A stretch of DNA of 64,000 nt, taken from assembly GCF_047495875.1 (NCBI RefSeq), contig NC_092471.1, forward strand, positions 13,909,001 to 13,973,000, written 5' to 3'. Positions 1-13,480 of the stretch are shown here, piece after piece. The stretch comes from Pithys albifrons albifrons. Its lineage: Eukaryota > Chordata > Aves > Passeriformes > Thamnophilidae. A model generated the notes under the pieces. That model was not told the origin of the DNA, made no database searches, and worked only from the letters and a program-made list of their open reading frames with translations. Every line of letters begins with the position of its first letter. The first letter of the stretch is position 1. A program made the translations under genes and the position numbers.

Positions 1-3000
1 CTACCAAAAGCAGTTGTTGATCTCACTTTGCTGAAGACATACAAAGGCTGGATGCAGTAACACAGCATTCTTTTTGAAGGGTAACTCGTGTTCTAAGTGA
101 AAGACTCTATAAAATGACAGTGCTGCTGCAAAGTAGAATGATACATTTAGTCCAATTCCCACTCTAAGCCTTTTCAAAGAGCACAAGCAGTTAGTGCAAC
201 ATTCCTTAGGGTTCCTGTATCCTTTCAAACATGATAGCTTTCTTGTAGTTTACACTTATCATATTAAGAAAAATGGTAATGAGGAGATCATGACAACCTC
301 TTTTAAAAGCAACAATGACTCAATTGCCAAGAAAAGAGAAGTGATAACTATTTTCATGGAAAGAAGTCTCCAGTGAACGCCTCACTGTTGAAGCTGTGTT
401 CTTTGCTTTTGTCTGAACTCAGGAATGACAAGGGGCTGCTCTTCAAAAAAACTCTGAGCACCAGTTTTTCATTTGATTGGAACAACAATAGTTTTTCAGA
501 TAAACTGGCAGTTCAGACCTCTTGTTGAAAAGATTATAGAGACTCAAGAGGTTGGAAATTGTAAAATACTGGAATAACTAGAAGGGATTAATTGGCTTGA
601 TTTAAAAAAAAAGAAAAAATTAAAATCACTACTGGGAATGTTCCCCTACAAACCAAACACAAAGGGTTTCAGGTTTTTTCCTGAGGCTCAGAAGAGTATT
701 TTTAAAGGTTACGGTACCTTGGTGTACACAAACAATGTATTTAGTAGGATATACTCATGGCAAAGAAGCTAATGGATTACAAAGCCCAAAGGGGTCCTTA
801 ACACTCAGTGCTTGTGCAATAAATTCCATCAGAAGATCTCAATGCGTTCCTGACAAGAGATCAGTACCTGCCATTTTCCAGTCTGGCTACAGAGGTGAAA
901 TTTGGTCGATGCCTTAAATCACCTGCTCAACCAGCAGCAAATGCCATGAACACTACCCTGACCATTTCTTTCCCTATCAGCAACCCAGGCAAGTCTCCTA
1001 TGTCAATGTGTGCCCATCTTCCTGTTCCACTCTGCAAAGTATTAGCAGGTATTCCACCTTCCCCAAACAGTATTTACTTAGATGTTGCACATAAATTTTG
1101 GAATAGAGAAAGCACTTAAAGGAGAGCTCTGAAGTGTTGATAACACAGTTTCCGGTGACAGCCACACCAGAGCCCTGGCCCTAGGAACTCTGAAAGGCTA
1201 TACTGTAACACTTGCACCACAAAGAATGATGTTGAACAAATATAAATCTGGGCATTTAGGTCTGACCTTCAGATTTGTGTTTGTAGACAATTTTTATCTC
1301 TTGCCTCTGAACAATGGTCAACAAACACCTCAATGCCTTGAAGTAATAAAATCATCTTAATTTCTAATGCTAAAACCTGACATTTTCGTCCACTGACTTC
1401 TGCAAGGCTAGATGCCTGTATGACTGTTTTTAAATCAAAAAGAAATGTGAGAAATTCCTTGAGAGGAAAAAAAAAGAGAAAAATGAAAATAAAATAAAAA
1501 AGGCATTCTGGTCTGATTTTCTAAGTATCCAAAGAAATGGTTACACAGCTGACAAATCAATGTGGCAGCATCTACAGGCTAATTGAACAAATGTGACAAT
1601 TTTACTGTGACAATTTGAAAACCTTCGAAAGTGCCACCCATCCACAGTAAGCATTCTTCTCAAATGTATATTAAAACCCATGTACTGTATTAAGGAATTC
1701 AAAGGAACTTACATATTCAATAAGAACACAATTATAAGCACAATTTGAAATATACGGCTAAAATAGATTGGAAGTTCATAAGGTTTCTCTGAACGACATG
1801 CTTTCTTCAAAGCAATGTTAGAAATTCTCTACAGAAATGGATAATTCACAGTACACAGTGTAATTTTAAATATCTGATTGAGCCTTGCTTTTGCCCAATT
1901 ACCACACCATTAATTTCAGCTGAGGACATCAATGCACTTTGCAGGCAACCAATTTAACTTTTAACAATGGCAGTGTGGGTGAGGTTCTATTTCACCATTT
2001 CACAGAAGGAAACACTGTGGAGCAAAGGGGCATCTCATCTCAAAGTTATTCAGGAAAATTAGAGGTAAGATATTTTATCTGAGTGTATGTATTCAAGCAC
2101 TTATTGAGAGGATGTTCAAAGAGATGAGAAGATGAACCATACCAGTCTTTTACTGGCAGGTTTGAAGTGGTTATTCTGAAGACTTTGACAGCTGAAACAA
2201 TCTCCAGAGGAAGAGCTCCACTGACTATGCTGCATGACAGTCTTAATGCCTCTGGACCAATGGCACAGAGCAAAACCATGAATTCTCTTTTCCAAAAGGC
2301 AGTTTCCAAAACTATTCTCACTACAGAATGTGGAACAACTTGAATGTAAGACAGATGATGACTGTAAGACTGTCTGTCCACGTTAGGCTATTCCCACAAA
2401 CCCCATGGGGGCTGGCAAGCCTGTGTGTCACTACATGGCTCTGCCCAAGAAAAAGTCCACCTGCTTGTCCAGGGGGTCTCTCAGGAAGAAATAAACACTT
2501 TTTGGTCCATAAATCAGTTGGTGTCTGTATTCGGCATTAAGAAAAAGAGATTAGGAGTGACTGTGGTTACATTTAGAGTGTAGCACGTTAAGAAACTGGC
2601 AAAAAGTACTCCTGGTATCTGCTGTAACAAAACACTTCCAGCCCTTTTCCCCTGACAGCAACAATGCTGAAACTTCGGGTTTGCTCCAGGTGCCATCATT
2701 GTCTTGTTTTATTTATTCTCCTAAGAGCACAATGCAGTAAGACATCAAAAGTTGTAAATTGTGAGTGTCGGTAAAGCAGCAAAACTGAGCACGCTTCAAA
2801 CATTTGGTTTCTTTTTGATTCATTATTTTTACTTCTCTAGTCCTTTTATTATATAGATTTCTTCTAACCATCAGCTATTTTCAAAGATTTTGATTGTCAT
2901 GGCCAGCTCAAACTTCAGAAGAGAATTTCAAAGAGGTGAACCCTTGAAACTCTTTCTGAAGATTCATTTAGGTACGTCTTCTAGCCCAGTCTTCCCTCGG

Positions 3001-3716
3001 ATACTGCAAGTCTGCCTAGCCTTTTCCTAATCCATTTCTCTTGATTAACCACGTATGGCCAAATTATCCTTCATGGATTCCACCAGTTTCCTCAGCAGCG
3101 CTGACTTTTAGGGAGGCTTCCTACCAGAAATCTAAATCTGCAACACTTGCCCTCAGGGCTGCAAAAATGGAGCCCTTCCCTTTTGTGAGAGAAAGAGCCA
3201 TGGAAGATGTTACAGACATTTCAAACCAGAATTGTTTCTAAAACCTGCATTCATTTCAGAAAGCCTAACTCAATTTTAATATGTTTTCAATGTTTTCATT
3301 CTGTGCCTAAAGCAATTTGTTATGTAGAGTACACATTATTAATCTACTTAAATGAAAGGTAACATTGCTAGCAGTTTAAACACTCAGTGCCCATATTTAA
3401 CCATGTTTCATTTTGACAGGACAAGATGAAATAACAGAAATGATTAATCTGAGACCAGAGAAATATTCTACTACCTCTGTCTCAAAATAGGACTAGATTT
3501 TTTTGTTTAACACTCTGGCAGTAAGCTGTGTAAGTGGAGTATAGGAGCTTCAGATAGCTTTTCTGCTTGGCTGCACTGCAGACTGTGCTGTAGCTGTTAC
3601 CAGAAGATTTGGAAGCAGCAGCAGCACTCCAGGACAGACACACAACAGGCTCTGAAGTTCATAATCATGTTTTATACAACATAAACTCAGGCAGCCCACA
3701 AGGTCCTTAAGGGAGG
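1..3716. other. Non-coding A/T-rich DNA, no gene seen
   Basis: All frames are broken by frequent stops and the longest open stretches (about 75-111 codons) resemble nothing I recognise. Short A-runs occur near 605-620, and an A-rich low-complexity tract is listed separately. No CpG island, promoter-like G+C-rich segment or known repeat tail is visible. Intergenic or intronic DNA is the only supportable description. Confidence 0.6.
1465..1501. repeat. A-rich low-complexity tract
   Basis: About 37 bases made almost only of A with scattered G and T, in GAAA and AAAT units. It is not a clean microsatellite. No retroposon body can be recognised on the 5' side, so I do not call it a poly-A tail. 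Confidence 0.6.
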
Positions 3717-3743
3717 ACACCTGGTCCAGCTAGAGCCAGGTGT
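3717..3743. repeat. Short inverted repeat (8-bp arms)
   Basis: ACACCTGG at 3717-3724 is followed after 11 bases by its exact complement CCAGGTGT at 3736-3743. Each arm contains an E-box-like CACCTG/CAGGTG core, the kind bound by ZEB/SNAIL zinc-finger or some bHLH factors. Paired CACCTG boxes are known as ZEB targets. Functional use here is inference only. Confidence 0.4.
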
Positions 3744-6529
3744 TAAAGTATTTAAAATTTTCCATCGAGTTCAGCACTTGGGCCCTTTTTCTGTTCATGG
3801 GAGCATACAAAAGGTCAGAGTTAATCTGATACCCCTGATTCCTTGGGTCTGTTTTCTCTCGCAGTTTCACTCAAAGATAAGGGAGTTACTCTTTATTTAC
3901 AAGGATGGAAAGGGATGAGAATTCAGGTCCCATGGGTCTCTAAATCAGGAGTAGCAATCTTAGTTTTATGATACTCTCTGCTCAACTACAAGACTCCACC
4001 AAAATATTCCCATTTGAAAAAGTAGCATATAAAATAATCAATATTTTTAAGTGCTGCAGAGATTGCATCTGATCTTCCACAGAAGTTGCAAAACTTATTA
4101 TCTTTTCCTCCAAGACAATGACTTTCCTTCAATTACTTTCTTGTTTGAACTGGCTTTAAAACAATTACTTTGTACAGTCACATAATATGTAATTATTTTT
4201 ATCATAACAGTGTACTGAATCAGAGTGAGGGTGCTGAGGATGTAACATTTTGCAATACATAGTGGATTGCTTCTGAGCTGACTATCAGTAAGGAAGAGAA
4301 ACTAGAAGGGGTTGTTTTGGTACAAAAGAGATGCTGAAGGGCTTGGAAAACAAGCTTCTCTTCCTCACTGGCAGTCATTAATTTATCATGGGAGTACTTC
4401 AAGAGCAGTAATAAGAGTCCAAACTCTTGTGATGTCAGTTCACTTTACAGTAGTTTTAGTAGCAGTGGTAAATCTGGCAATGAGAGCAGAATTATATAAC
4501 ACTACTGAAATCAGCAATATTTCAATTTGGCAGTACAAAAAATATATGTTAAAATATTATGGTAAAGGAGATAAGAAAACAGAATTGAATAGTGAGTTTG
4601 AAATAGGTGCATGGCAATCTCTCTTTTCCTGAATACCTTTTGTAATCTTTTTTTATTGTTACAGTGTAGACAGGCTGCAATAGACCCACATAATGATCAG
4701 ATTTTACATTTCAAAGTTCTTTGCTAAATAATTTATTTAATACTGCTATGAAAATAAAACCTTTATTTGATAAATGTGCCTGCAAGCTGGAATCAGACCT
4801 TGCTTGTCTGTCCTGACAAAGGTCTAATCTTTTGCTGCCTTACATCTTGAAGAGGCATTTATCCCTGTAACAGGCAGGTGCAAAACACCAGCTTTCGAAT
4901 ACAGGAAACTCTGCACACCCACACGCATTTGTCAGCTCAGACAGTCAACCTTTCCTCCCTGTCACCTCCCCACAGCACGAGCCTGCTTGGCGCTGATCTG
5001 GCAGCACAAAGCAGATTTATACTGCAGAGCTACAGCACAAGAGAACTCCTCTCACACTTAACCTGTGCCATGCCAGCAGTGCAATGGTGGCCCACAAACC
5101 CAACTGCCTAAGCTGAACACTTGGCATGGACTCATGCCAACTTCCCACTCAGCTAGCCTGAATTTAGCACCAAGCTTTCGATATTGTGCATCCTTGAGTC
5201 AATACAGACAGCTCTGGGGTAGCGCTCCTAAAGTGTCTTTCTTGTGGGTGCCCCCACAATGTTGTCCCTGTAAGGGTAAATGGCCAAGAACTTGAATAAT
5301 GCTGTTCTCCTGTGGTTAGGGCCAGCACAAAGGGGCCAAGGGCAGCCTCTGTGTGAAGGGACTGCTCTAGGCTGGGGAGACCTAAGGCTGCCATCTCCAG
5401 CTCCCAAAGGACCTTTTGCACTTCAGCTTTACACCAGGCTGTCCTCAAATGACTCCAGCTATGATCTTACCCTGCCTGTGTGTATACTGGACAGTGCACA
5501 AAATGCTGGGAAAACACTTCCTTTGACCTTCCTGGAGTTGTTGTTGAATGCTTGTGGTGATACTGAGACCAGAATTGAGCTGATCACCTACCAAACCAGG
5601 AAGGAGCTGTTCTCAAAGGACTACTCAGCATTTCCATTTTCTGGAACGAGACTACATCTAGAGAGTCATCAGAGCTCAGAGCTGGTGGCTGCTTTTATGT
5701 ATACCTACAGTAATGCAGAGGTAACTCCTTTTTACTTAATAACAGCAGCAGCAACTTAAGTTGAGCTGTGGCCAATTTATACCAGTGTGGGAGGAAGAAG
5801 AATTCAATGGACTCAAATGAGATCAGAGGTCAGTGGAATTACCCCTTGATTTATTTTGTCACAAGAGCAGGAACTGGTTCTGCCTCCATTGAGAAAATGC
5901 TGATAAAAAGCTGAAAATGTGATGGCTTAGAAATTGCTAAGAAATTAATTGTTTTTATCCATCCAAATCTTTGTGTACATAAGCAAAGTCTAAAGGAAAA
6001 GAAAAAGACTCCAAAAGCAGGCTATTACCTGCTCCTTGCACGCTTTCAAAGGCTGCACGCCAGTGGAGGGACAAAGGCCACAGATCCACATTTACACGTG
6101 GGCTAACTTTACAATCCATTTTTTCATTTCAATGGAAATAATAAATCACCTTATCCCGGAGAAAGAAGCAGCTTGACACAAAACATACGGTGCTGGGCTA
6201 TTTTTATAGCATACCTAAGACGTACAGGGATTCATTTATTTACTCAGCTATTTAAAAGTGGCTACTCTTACTCATTCTCTGGACAGCTAAATGCCAGGTT
6301 GCTAAGTTACTGTTACTTGACATCATCTCCTCCCCAACGTGTTCCCACATTTGACAGGTTCACATGATTTACTAGGCCAGTCAGCTCGTTATTCACTTGT
6401 CCAATGACGTCTGGATAATCATTTTAAATTCACATCATGTCCTCCCCAGAAAGCCCCCAGACTCCACATGAAAATATTTAAACTGCCCATCAGCTACTAA
6501 GTGCTTTTGTAACCACACTGGACAGTATA
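3744..6529. other. Non-coding DNA with a G+C-richer patch at about 5.0-5.5 kb
   Basis: The first part is A/T-rich and unique-looking. From about 4.9 to 5.5 kb the base composition becomes richer in G+C, which lets a 159-codon frame stay open at 5280-5759 on the plus strand. Its translation has no domain, signal peptide or repeat pattern I recognise, and overlapping frames on both strands are open in the same place, as expected from composition. I see no exon, RNA gene or mobile element. Confidence 0.55.
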
Positions 6530-6862
6530 CCTGTATTTTTCAAATTACAATTATTGTAATTAGGTTTAGCATCATTCTTCTATGCTGGTTTGCATTTTAG
6601 AAGAGAAAACAATTACTGAGGGGCAAATAATAGGCTATTTCTGTTAGTCTAATTTTGCTATGTGAACAGATCACTTCAGCTATGGATGAGACATATTAAA
6701 TCCGTTAGCGCTTTCAATTGGTATGAGGAAGGTAATATTACACATAATTTGTCCAGTCAAGGGCATTTTCACCTGCTGATCGATTTACATATTCTCCAAT
6801 GTTATTAGTCATCAGAAGACAACCATACAAATTACAGACTTTGCTCATTTAACTCCAGTCAT
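6530..6862. promoter_or_regulatory. Candidate conserved enhancer block (A/T-rich, TAAT motifs)
   Basis: The block is A/T-rich without simple repeats and holds several ATTA/TAAT cores. These include an inverted pair, AATTACAA at 6543-6550 and TTGTAATT at 6554-6561, separated by only three bases, a layout suited to a homeodomain or paired-type dimer. Mixed, non-repetitive A/T-rich DNA of this sort is typical of developmental enhancers in vertebrate gene deserts. Conservation itself cannot be seen from one genome, so this is a compositional guess. Confidence 0.25.
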
Positions 6863-7817
6863 TTTTATATTTATTACAATCTGAATTATATTTAGGATTT
6901 GTTTCACTTCTAGACTAGAAAGATTTAATTAATGTCACAATTGTGCACATAACATCAGAAGTCCATCTAATTACCTGAAGCCTTACTACAGTGAGCATGC
7001 ACCTACAAGGATTCTTTTGTTCCTCTAAGCAGGGACTGATTCCAGACAGAAGTGCCTGGCCACATGGTTAGAACACAGACAGGAAAGCTGTATGTGTACA
7101 GACCTGAGCCTCCCTTCTGCTGGATTACATCTAATCGATTGCCTAAACACACAGCCCAAAGTTTCAATTTACAATACGAGTTCTCCACAAGATTTAGTCA
7201 AATAAAATTTCCTTTCTTTCCCATGAGATGTTGTATGTATGCTTATCAAGTCTTTACCCAGAGGTAAACCAAAGCTAAGGAAGGTCCCTTCTGTGCTCTC
7301 TACAGGCAGGAAAAGGATTGCTGGATTGCTGCTTTTTCGCCCTCAGTGTCACCTACACACCCGCCTATGCCTGGGCCAGCACATGGTTCACATCACATGC
7401 AGTGACAGCAAGGCACACTGATGGAAAGCACTGGTACAAGTGGCACAAGTAACAGCTTTGGAGACTGGTTTTAAATGTCAGTTCTCCCACCCTGTCTGCA
7501 CTTCGTATCACAACATTTCAATGAACTCATTTTTCAGTGGCTGCACATAGCAAGTGACAACTTAATTTAAATTCACATTAATAAAACGTGAATTACAACA
7601 CATACTTTTAATTGTCTGTCTCCCATGTTATCCACACTTTTAAAACCATTAGGCTGGTTTAAAAAAAAACCAAGCAAAAAACCCCCCACATTTTGGAACA
7701 GAAAAAGAGTGCACTGACCACCAGTGTATTTGCCTTCATCTTTCAATCTGGTATTAGCAGTCTGTATTAAATGCAAATCTGTACTATCATGATGTTTGGC
7801 CTTAGTTGTACAAGAAA
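6863..7817. other. Non-coding DNA, nothing recognised
   Basis: Unique-looking sequence. Open frames are all below about 75 codons and lack any familiar motif. A-runs and C-runs near 7660-7690 are the only low-complexity sequence. Confidence 0.55.
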
Positions 7818-7862
7818 TGCTGCTGCTGCTGCTTATTATTATTATTTTATTATTGTTATTTT
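7818..7862. repeat. Compound microsatellite (TGC)5 then (TTA)n
   Basis: Five exact TGC units (7818-7832) run directly into an imperfect TTA tract (7833-7862) with T insertions. Adjacent trinucleotide arrays of different unit are prone to length change. No open frame makes use of the array convincingly. Confidence 0.9.
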
Positions 7863-9875
7863 TCATGACCTTCTCAGTCATTCTGGTCAGAAAAGTAAAA
7901 TCAACAGGAGACTGGTCTGCCATTAACCTTTGGTTGTAGTACTGGGAGCAGTCCTTAAAGCATTTACACAAGATGACATAAGTAGCTAAGTGTTTCAGGA
8001 AATCTAAAGGACTGTGAAATTTTGTCTCTGAAGACTCAGGGGTCTAAGCAGAGTCAAGACCTTTCCCCTCAGTCAGTTGAACATTTTTGAATATAAACTC
8101 AATTAAAACTTTTTTCAAGACTGAAAAAAAAATAGGAAGACAGATTAGGAATTGCAGACCTCTACAATTACAAAAACCATTAATCAAGTTCAGTTTGAAA
8201 AAAAGACCTGTGTAAAATCAGAGGTCATAGATCTTAGCATGAGTACCTTTTCCTTGTAAAATCCAGCAAAAAAACCCTCAAGAGCAACTCTGCCTTTCTG
8301 ACGGGTGGAACTAAATCACTTAATTCCCCAACTTGAAAAAAAACCCCCAAAAACGTCAAAGAAAACTCCAACAAACAGGATAAAAAAGCTAACTTCAAGG
8401 CATGCAATGCTCCAAGAGATAGAACACCCTTCCTATTGATTTGGCAGCAGGCACAGCCCAGAGCAGAAGCTGCCAGTGGTTTGGTTGGTCTAAATGCACA
8501 GTTATAGTCCAGACCTCCACCTTTGGGACCTGATTGTCTTGGAATCCTTCGTGCTTACCTGTGCAACATTCCTGATAGGACAGAAATGTTACTAAGGGAA
8601 GCTGCCACCAGGGAGCTGAAACCCACACTCCTACAAGTTCTTCAGAGTCTAGGTGAGTGGCCCCAAAAAGTACCTGTCAGGGCTGGGAGCTTAATCCAGG
8701 TTCTCAAAGCACAAACCTCTGCTGAAACCAAGGGTCATTCTTTCACCTGGAGCAGACCCCCTGAATCTGCTGACAAAAGAAGGACCCTGAAGACTGGATT
8801 TTGATCACTGCTGCGCATCACATTCTCTTATTTTCTCTCCATGGCCTATCAAGTTGAATATGATATTCTGCATGCATGCAGTCAGAACACATTTCCTGGT
8901 AGCTCGTTCTCCAGTATAAATTTGGGAAGAACAAAGTCATTGACAAAACCCACTTCTATTTCCATGTGTGCTTCAGCACCACGCATGGTTGCAAGTCAGT
9001 TGGGGCCGGGGCTTGCCAGGTCTTCCCTGGGCCCTGTGATTGTACTCCCTGGCACAGGCTGTGGTGGGCAGTTGTACTGCATGCTGGATGGCCAGGCTGG
9101 GCACAGGGGTGCCTCTGGCTATCTGCAGCCAGCAGTTAAGAAAGATCTGCTGGTTTGTATCCCTTTTTCAGGTGTCCCTGTGAAAGAGATCCCCAGAGAC
9201 AAGGAAACTTGCCAATCCCTGCTCTGTCCACCCCAAGAGCCCCCACAATGGGACGTGGGTGGCAGGAGCTGGGACTCTGCAATTTATCCCCATCCTCTGA
9301 AGGCAACAGCAAGTCCTGCTCCAATCTCAGCAGGTTTCAGAAGGAAGCCTGCAACATTCTGCTTGTTTCTTGACTCAAATTACAGTCATGGGGTAGGAAA
9401 TAGGATCACCTCCTCTTGATTAGAAAAAAGACATTTCTGCTTCCTGTGATTTATATGCACTGTTCCCCATTAAAACTGTCACTTGGATGATTGATCCCTG
9501 AAATTCACCACATCACATTTTCTTTTGATGCTGTTTACTGAAAACAACTGCTTTCCCCAGCCAATAAGTCATTCGTTCCAAATATAGTAATGAACTTAAT
9601 TGAAATATATAAAGAGGGGGAAAAGACATTTAATGTATATCAAGTATTTCACACAGCCTTTCAGAATTTCCTTTGCTTTTGCTCCCTTAGTGTTCTACAG
9701 GTAATAAAGCCCAGCTCACTTTCAAGGTTGAAAGTAAATGTTTTTATTTCCTTGCATTCATTGCTCCTGGGTGCACATGCAGATGCTCCTGTGTTACTGC
9801 AAATCTGCTCGTGCATGCTTTTCTGCTGCTTCAACAGACTTCTGCAGCAACACTCACAACCCATAAGGACAGCAG
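7863..9875. other. Non-coding DNA with a G+C-richer patch (about 8.4-9.35 kb)
   Basis: The patch is richer in G+C and in CAG/CTG and CCT/AGG words but remains CpG-poor, so it is not a CpG-island promoter. It holds the longest open frame of the window, 192 codons on the plus strand at 8841-9419. That frame has no recognisable domain, no signal peptide and several competing frames on both strands. I treat it as a chance frame, with an unrecognised lncRNA exon as the alternative. Confidence 0.5.
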
Positions 9876-9908
9876 CATATCTCTGTCATATCTCTGCCAT
9901 ATCTCTGG
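9876..9908. repeat. 11-bp tandem repeat, three units
   Basis: The unit CATATCTCTG plus one variable base occurs three times head to tail (9876-9886, 9887-9897, 9898-9908). The units differ only at position 11 (T, C, G). It is a very small minisatellite, probably from replication slippage. Confidence 0.9.
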
Positions 9909-12900
9909 CAGACCAAGATAATGTGTACACACAAACCAGGAGCAAGTTTCCCAAACTATTTAACTCTGGATTGCAGTGAATACTTGAAAGCTTCTTTTAT
10001 AAGCATGATTTAAGTCCAAGTCTTTGCAAGCAAGTTGGCATAATTCTTACACACAATTTCAGGCCTGGCTTAGTGTGCAGCACTAGCTCTAATAATAAGG
10101 ACATGGTTAGCAGAAATTCCCACTGAAATTTTATCCCTTCTACACCAAAACCCAGCAGGCTGCCTGGCAGTCCCAGGGAGGTAGCTCTCCCAGATAGGAA
10201 ACTTGACCCATGAGGATAAACAACCTAATTCCCAGAGAGGGACTGGTGGGTTGCAAAACTGCTCCCAGGCAAATCTCATTGCCAAGAAAGAAACCCAAAG
10301 TTGGGGTGTTCGAGCTAAAGCCTATCTAACATTTAAAGTAAGGCACACTTCTTGTGCACACTCCCCTTTCTCCTGTCACACGATCTTGCTGCAATTAAGC
10401 CATGCTTAGTTAGGAGTTGTAATTTCTGTATTCAACCACTGACCACATATCCCCCAAAAAAGTCTGTAAGTCTTTAACAAAACCATGAATGATGAGCAAC
10501 TGTAGTCTGGGGAAAGGAAGAAGACTGTAGGTCACTTTGTGAGTGGGAGAATTAAGACAACTCTACATCAGGCTAGGAGAGAAATGCATCTTGGATAGAC
10601 TCACAGAGACTGAGAGCTTTAAAAAGAACAGGAACGTCTGTAAATCCTGACTGAGACAAGCTGGCAGATGAAGAGTATTAGATGAACTGATCTTACTCAC
10701 TAAGGAGCACTCTGGGCCTACCACTTGGCTGTGTCTCTTTAATACAGACCCACTGATACGTTATTATTTAACTACAGTGTTAAAGACAGCCCTACAAACC
10801 CTCTCCTTGAAAAATGAAATAACAGCACTAAAATTTATACAAAAGATAAAAACCCAAAGGGTATTACTCACCCGCAGTATTTCTTCCACACAACTGGAGT
10901 CATTGGGAAGGGTAACCTAAGTTTAAAGATAAAAAAAGAAATGTTTAGTCAAGCGTTGGATGCAAAGTTCAGTGCCTACAACCACACAGGTGAACAGCTA
11001 ACAAGCAACTGTCTGTTTGAAGACTGTTGTATCCACACTTGCTGCCTACCAAATTTTTCAGTTCAGATCAACATAAATCATCAGCAGGACACTTTTTGTC
11101 AAAAGTTGTTTTTCTCTTGCACGCTGCTTTGTGCTACTAACGACACTTTTGAAGCAATAAAGCACTCTGATTTCCTCACAGTTGAGAACTGGCACTAGAA
11201 TTGCCTGAAACTTCTGTAATTGAAGAAGATCCCACTGTTACTCCTATCGGCAGCCTTCAGAGAGAAAGCGAGGTTTGGTTTAACTTGCCACATGCTGCAG
11301 CTAAGGACAGAGGTGATAACAGTTAGGAGAAAGCTGTTATCATCAACTATCTTATCCTACAGCTTAATAGGCTAACAGCCCAGACAGCTCTTAAAACCTA
11401 AACATATACTGTAGTAAAATACTGGTTGGACTATGAGGGGGTCGCTGATTTTGCTGTCTCTCACTTCATCAGCCTGTTGCAGGTTAAGTATTCCCTGAAG
11501 CCTGCACAGGACACTGGAATCCACCTTGAGAGGCTGGACACCTATTCCTTCTCCCCTCAGCAAGGTGTAATACATCTGTGTATACAACCACACCCATGCA
11601 CACACACGGTGCTGCTACTGATATATTGCAACTGAAAACACTTGTTAAGTGGTATTTACAGCATTTGCCATAAATCCCTCATTCCAAGGACATGAAAGAG
11701 CACAAAATCTTTAAATACAGTGAACAATTACAGAAACAGGCAGACATGACTTGTATGTACAACAATTCTGTAAGCACTTGCAGATAGCTATGATGGGCTT
11801 TTATCATGGGGATAAAGCAGAAGAGGAAGAGACAATATTCAGGAAGATATTAAAACATAGGTAAGTCCTTTGTGCCATGAATATTCAATGAGACTTCTCT
11901 GCCTGATGCTTCTACCTTATTGCCCTTAGTAACTGCTTTGGTAAAAGATACTCATGACTAAATTTAATCCCTGTCTTCCTTATCTGCTATAGAGCTTGAC
12001 CAAAAGCACTGACTATGGCACTCCACCACTAAGCATGAAGAATAAATCCACACAGCTACAGAAGTTCAAAGACACAAAGACCTGTTGGATCACCAAGTTC
12101 ATGCTTTGTTAATGTAGCGCATTTTCCCTTTATCTTCTAGTACTGTGGCTAGTCTGACCCAAAAACTGTAAGGAAACGGGTCTCTCATCCCTTTCTTTAA
12201 TGAAGTATGCAGCAGTGTTGTAAACTGTAAACTATTTGGTACTTTTTTAGGATAACGGTTAAAATTTTGCTTTCAGTGTTACCTCAGCCTTTCTGTAGAG
12301 CTCTTCCCCTACTTCAAGTAATTCATTACTCCCCTTCACATTTACAACATGCACAGACATGCTGAATTATACTCCACTTTTCTCAAATGCTATATGTTCA
12401 ACTTTTACCTTCTTTCCTGATAAACAAGATTTTCCTCCCCTTTGGCTTATTTCATCACAGTTCCCTGAATTCCCAACAGTTCATCAGTACCTTGGCAAAG
12501 AATAACCCAAATGAATATGACTACACTGCAAGCGTATTGGTGATTTTTATCTACTATAAATTATAATTTTCCATAATATCACTTCAAACAACCAAAAAAC
12601 AAGCCTTACCTTTTGTCCCCAGTTTCTATTGAGCTCAAATCACATAACAAACCTGGGCTGAGAACTGCCAGTGGATGGTCAGCATGAACTGCAATGGGCA
12701 TGCAGTCCACCCTCACATTGCCTGACCTGGACTTCACTGGTCCCTCTCAATACCTGTAAATTCTTTGCTAATCTGTGTTTTCCATTCCTCATTCCAGCTC
12801 TCCATTCAGTGAGAAATATAGTTAGTCAAAAGGTGAGCAATCAGGGGTATTACTGCATTGTGCAGTGGGAGTACATGTGTCTCTAATACACGCCTCATTT

Positions 12901-13279
12901 TTTTCATTGAAAAATAAGTGTGTTGGAATATGAGAAAACAAAACAAATACTCCCCCAGTAAGCTTAGAGTGTACACATCAACCACAAAATTTCTCACAGC
13001 AGTAACAGGAGCAGCCCAAAATCCAGCTGAGTGAGTCAGACTGGGATGAGTGAGAGCAGCAGAGGTACAGAAGCTGTCTCTTTATTTAACACTCCTCCCT
13101 ACCATTACATATGCCAGCTGTAATAGTTAGCCAAGGTACCATGTGTATTCCTTTGTTTGGAAAAATGATGACTGTGTACCTGGCTATTAATACAGAGCAG
13201 AGCATGTTCTTACTTGTCTCACAGTCCTCTGTCAATTCACAGCCCTGTTTAAGTCTACGTTACTTCACAAGTAATGATG
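9909..13279. other. Non-coding DNA, nothing recognised
   Basis: Mostly A/T-rich, single-copy-looking sequence with short open frames only (85 codons at most). Short CA runs occur near 11.59 kb. No retroposon tail, RNA gene or CpG-rich segment could be identified. Confidence 0.55.
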
Positions 13280-13480
13280 TATCATAACAATAAACATACC
13301 ATTTTACTTTAATAAAGCCCACTATATATTATGCAATCACAACCAGCTTCTGCTGGCAACTCTTGCTAATAACTTTAAATGCTCATGCATCAATTTAATT
13401 GTGTTAATGGCAAAGAAGACTTTAATGGCTTGACAGAACTTTTGTTCCCTTTGGCATTTCTTTGTTTTGAATCACTGGTA
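13280..13480. promoter_or_regulatory. Candidate conserved non-coding element
   Basis: A dense stretch of non-repetitive A/T-rich sequence with a GCAATCA word, a CATGCAT-like octamer-related word and several TTAAT/TTTAATGG homeodomain-type cores in about 200 bases. It lacks coding potential and simple repeats. The call rests only on motif density and composition. Confidence 0.22.

Noticed and set aside
8841..9419. Protein-coding gene of 192 codons
   Set aside because: No recognisable domain; overlapping frames are open on both strands, and no promoter or CpG island is present.
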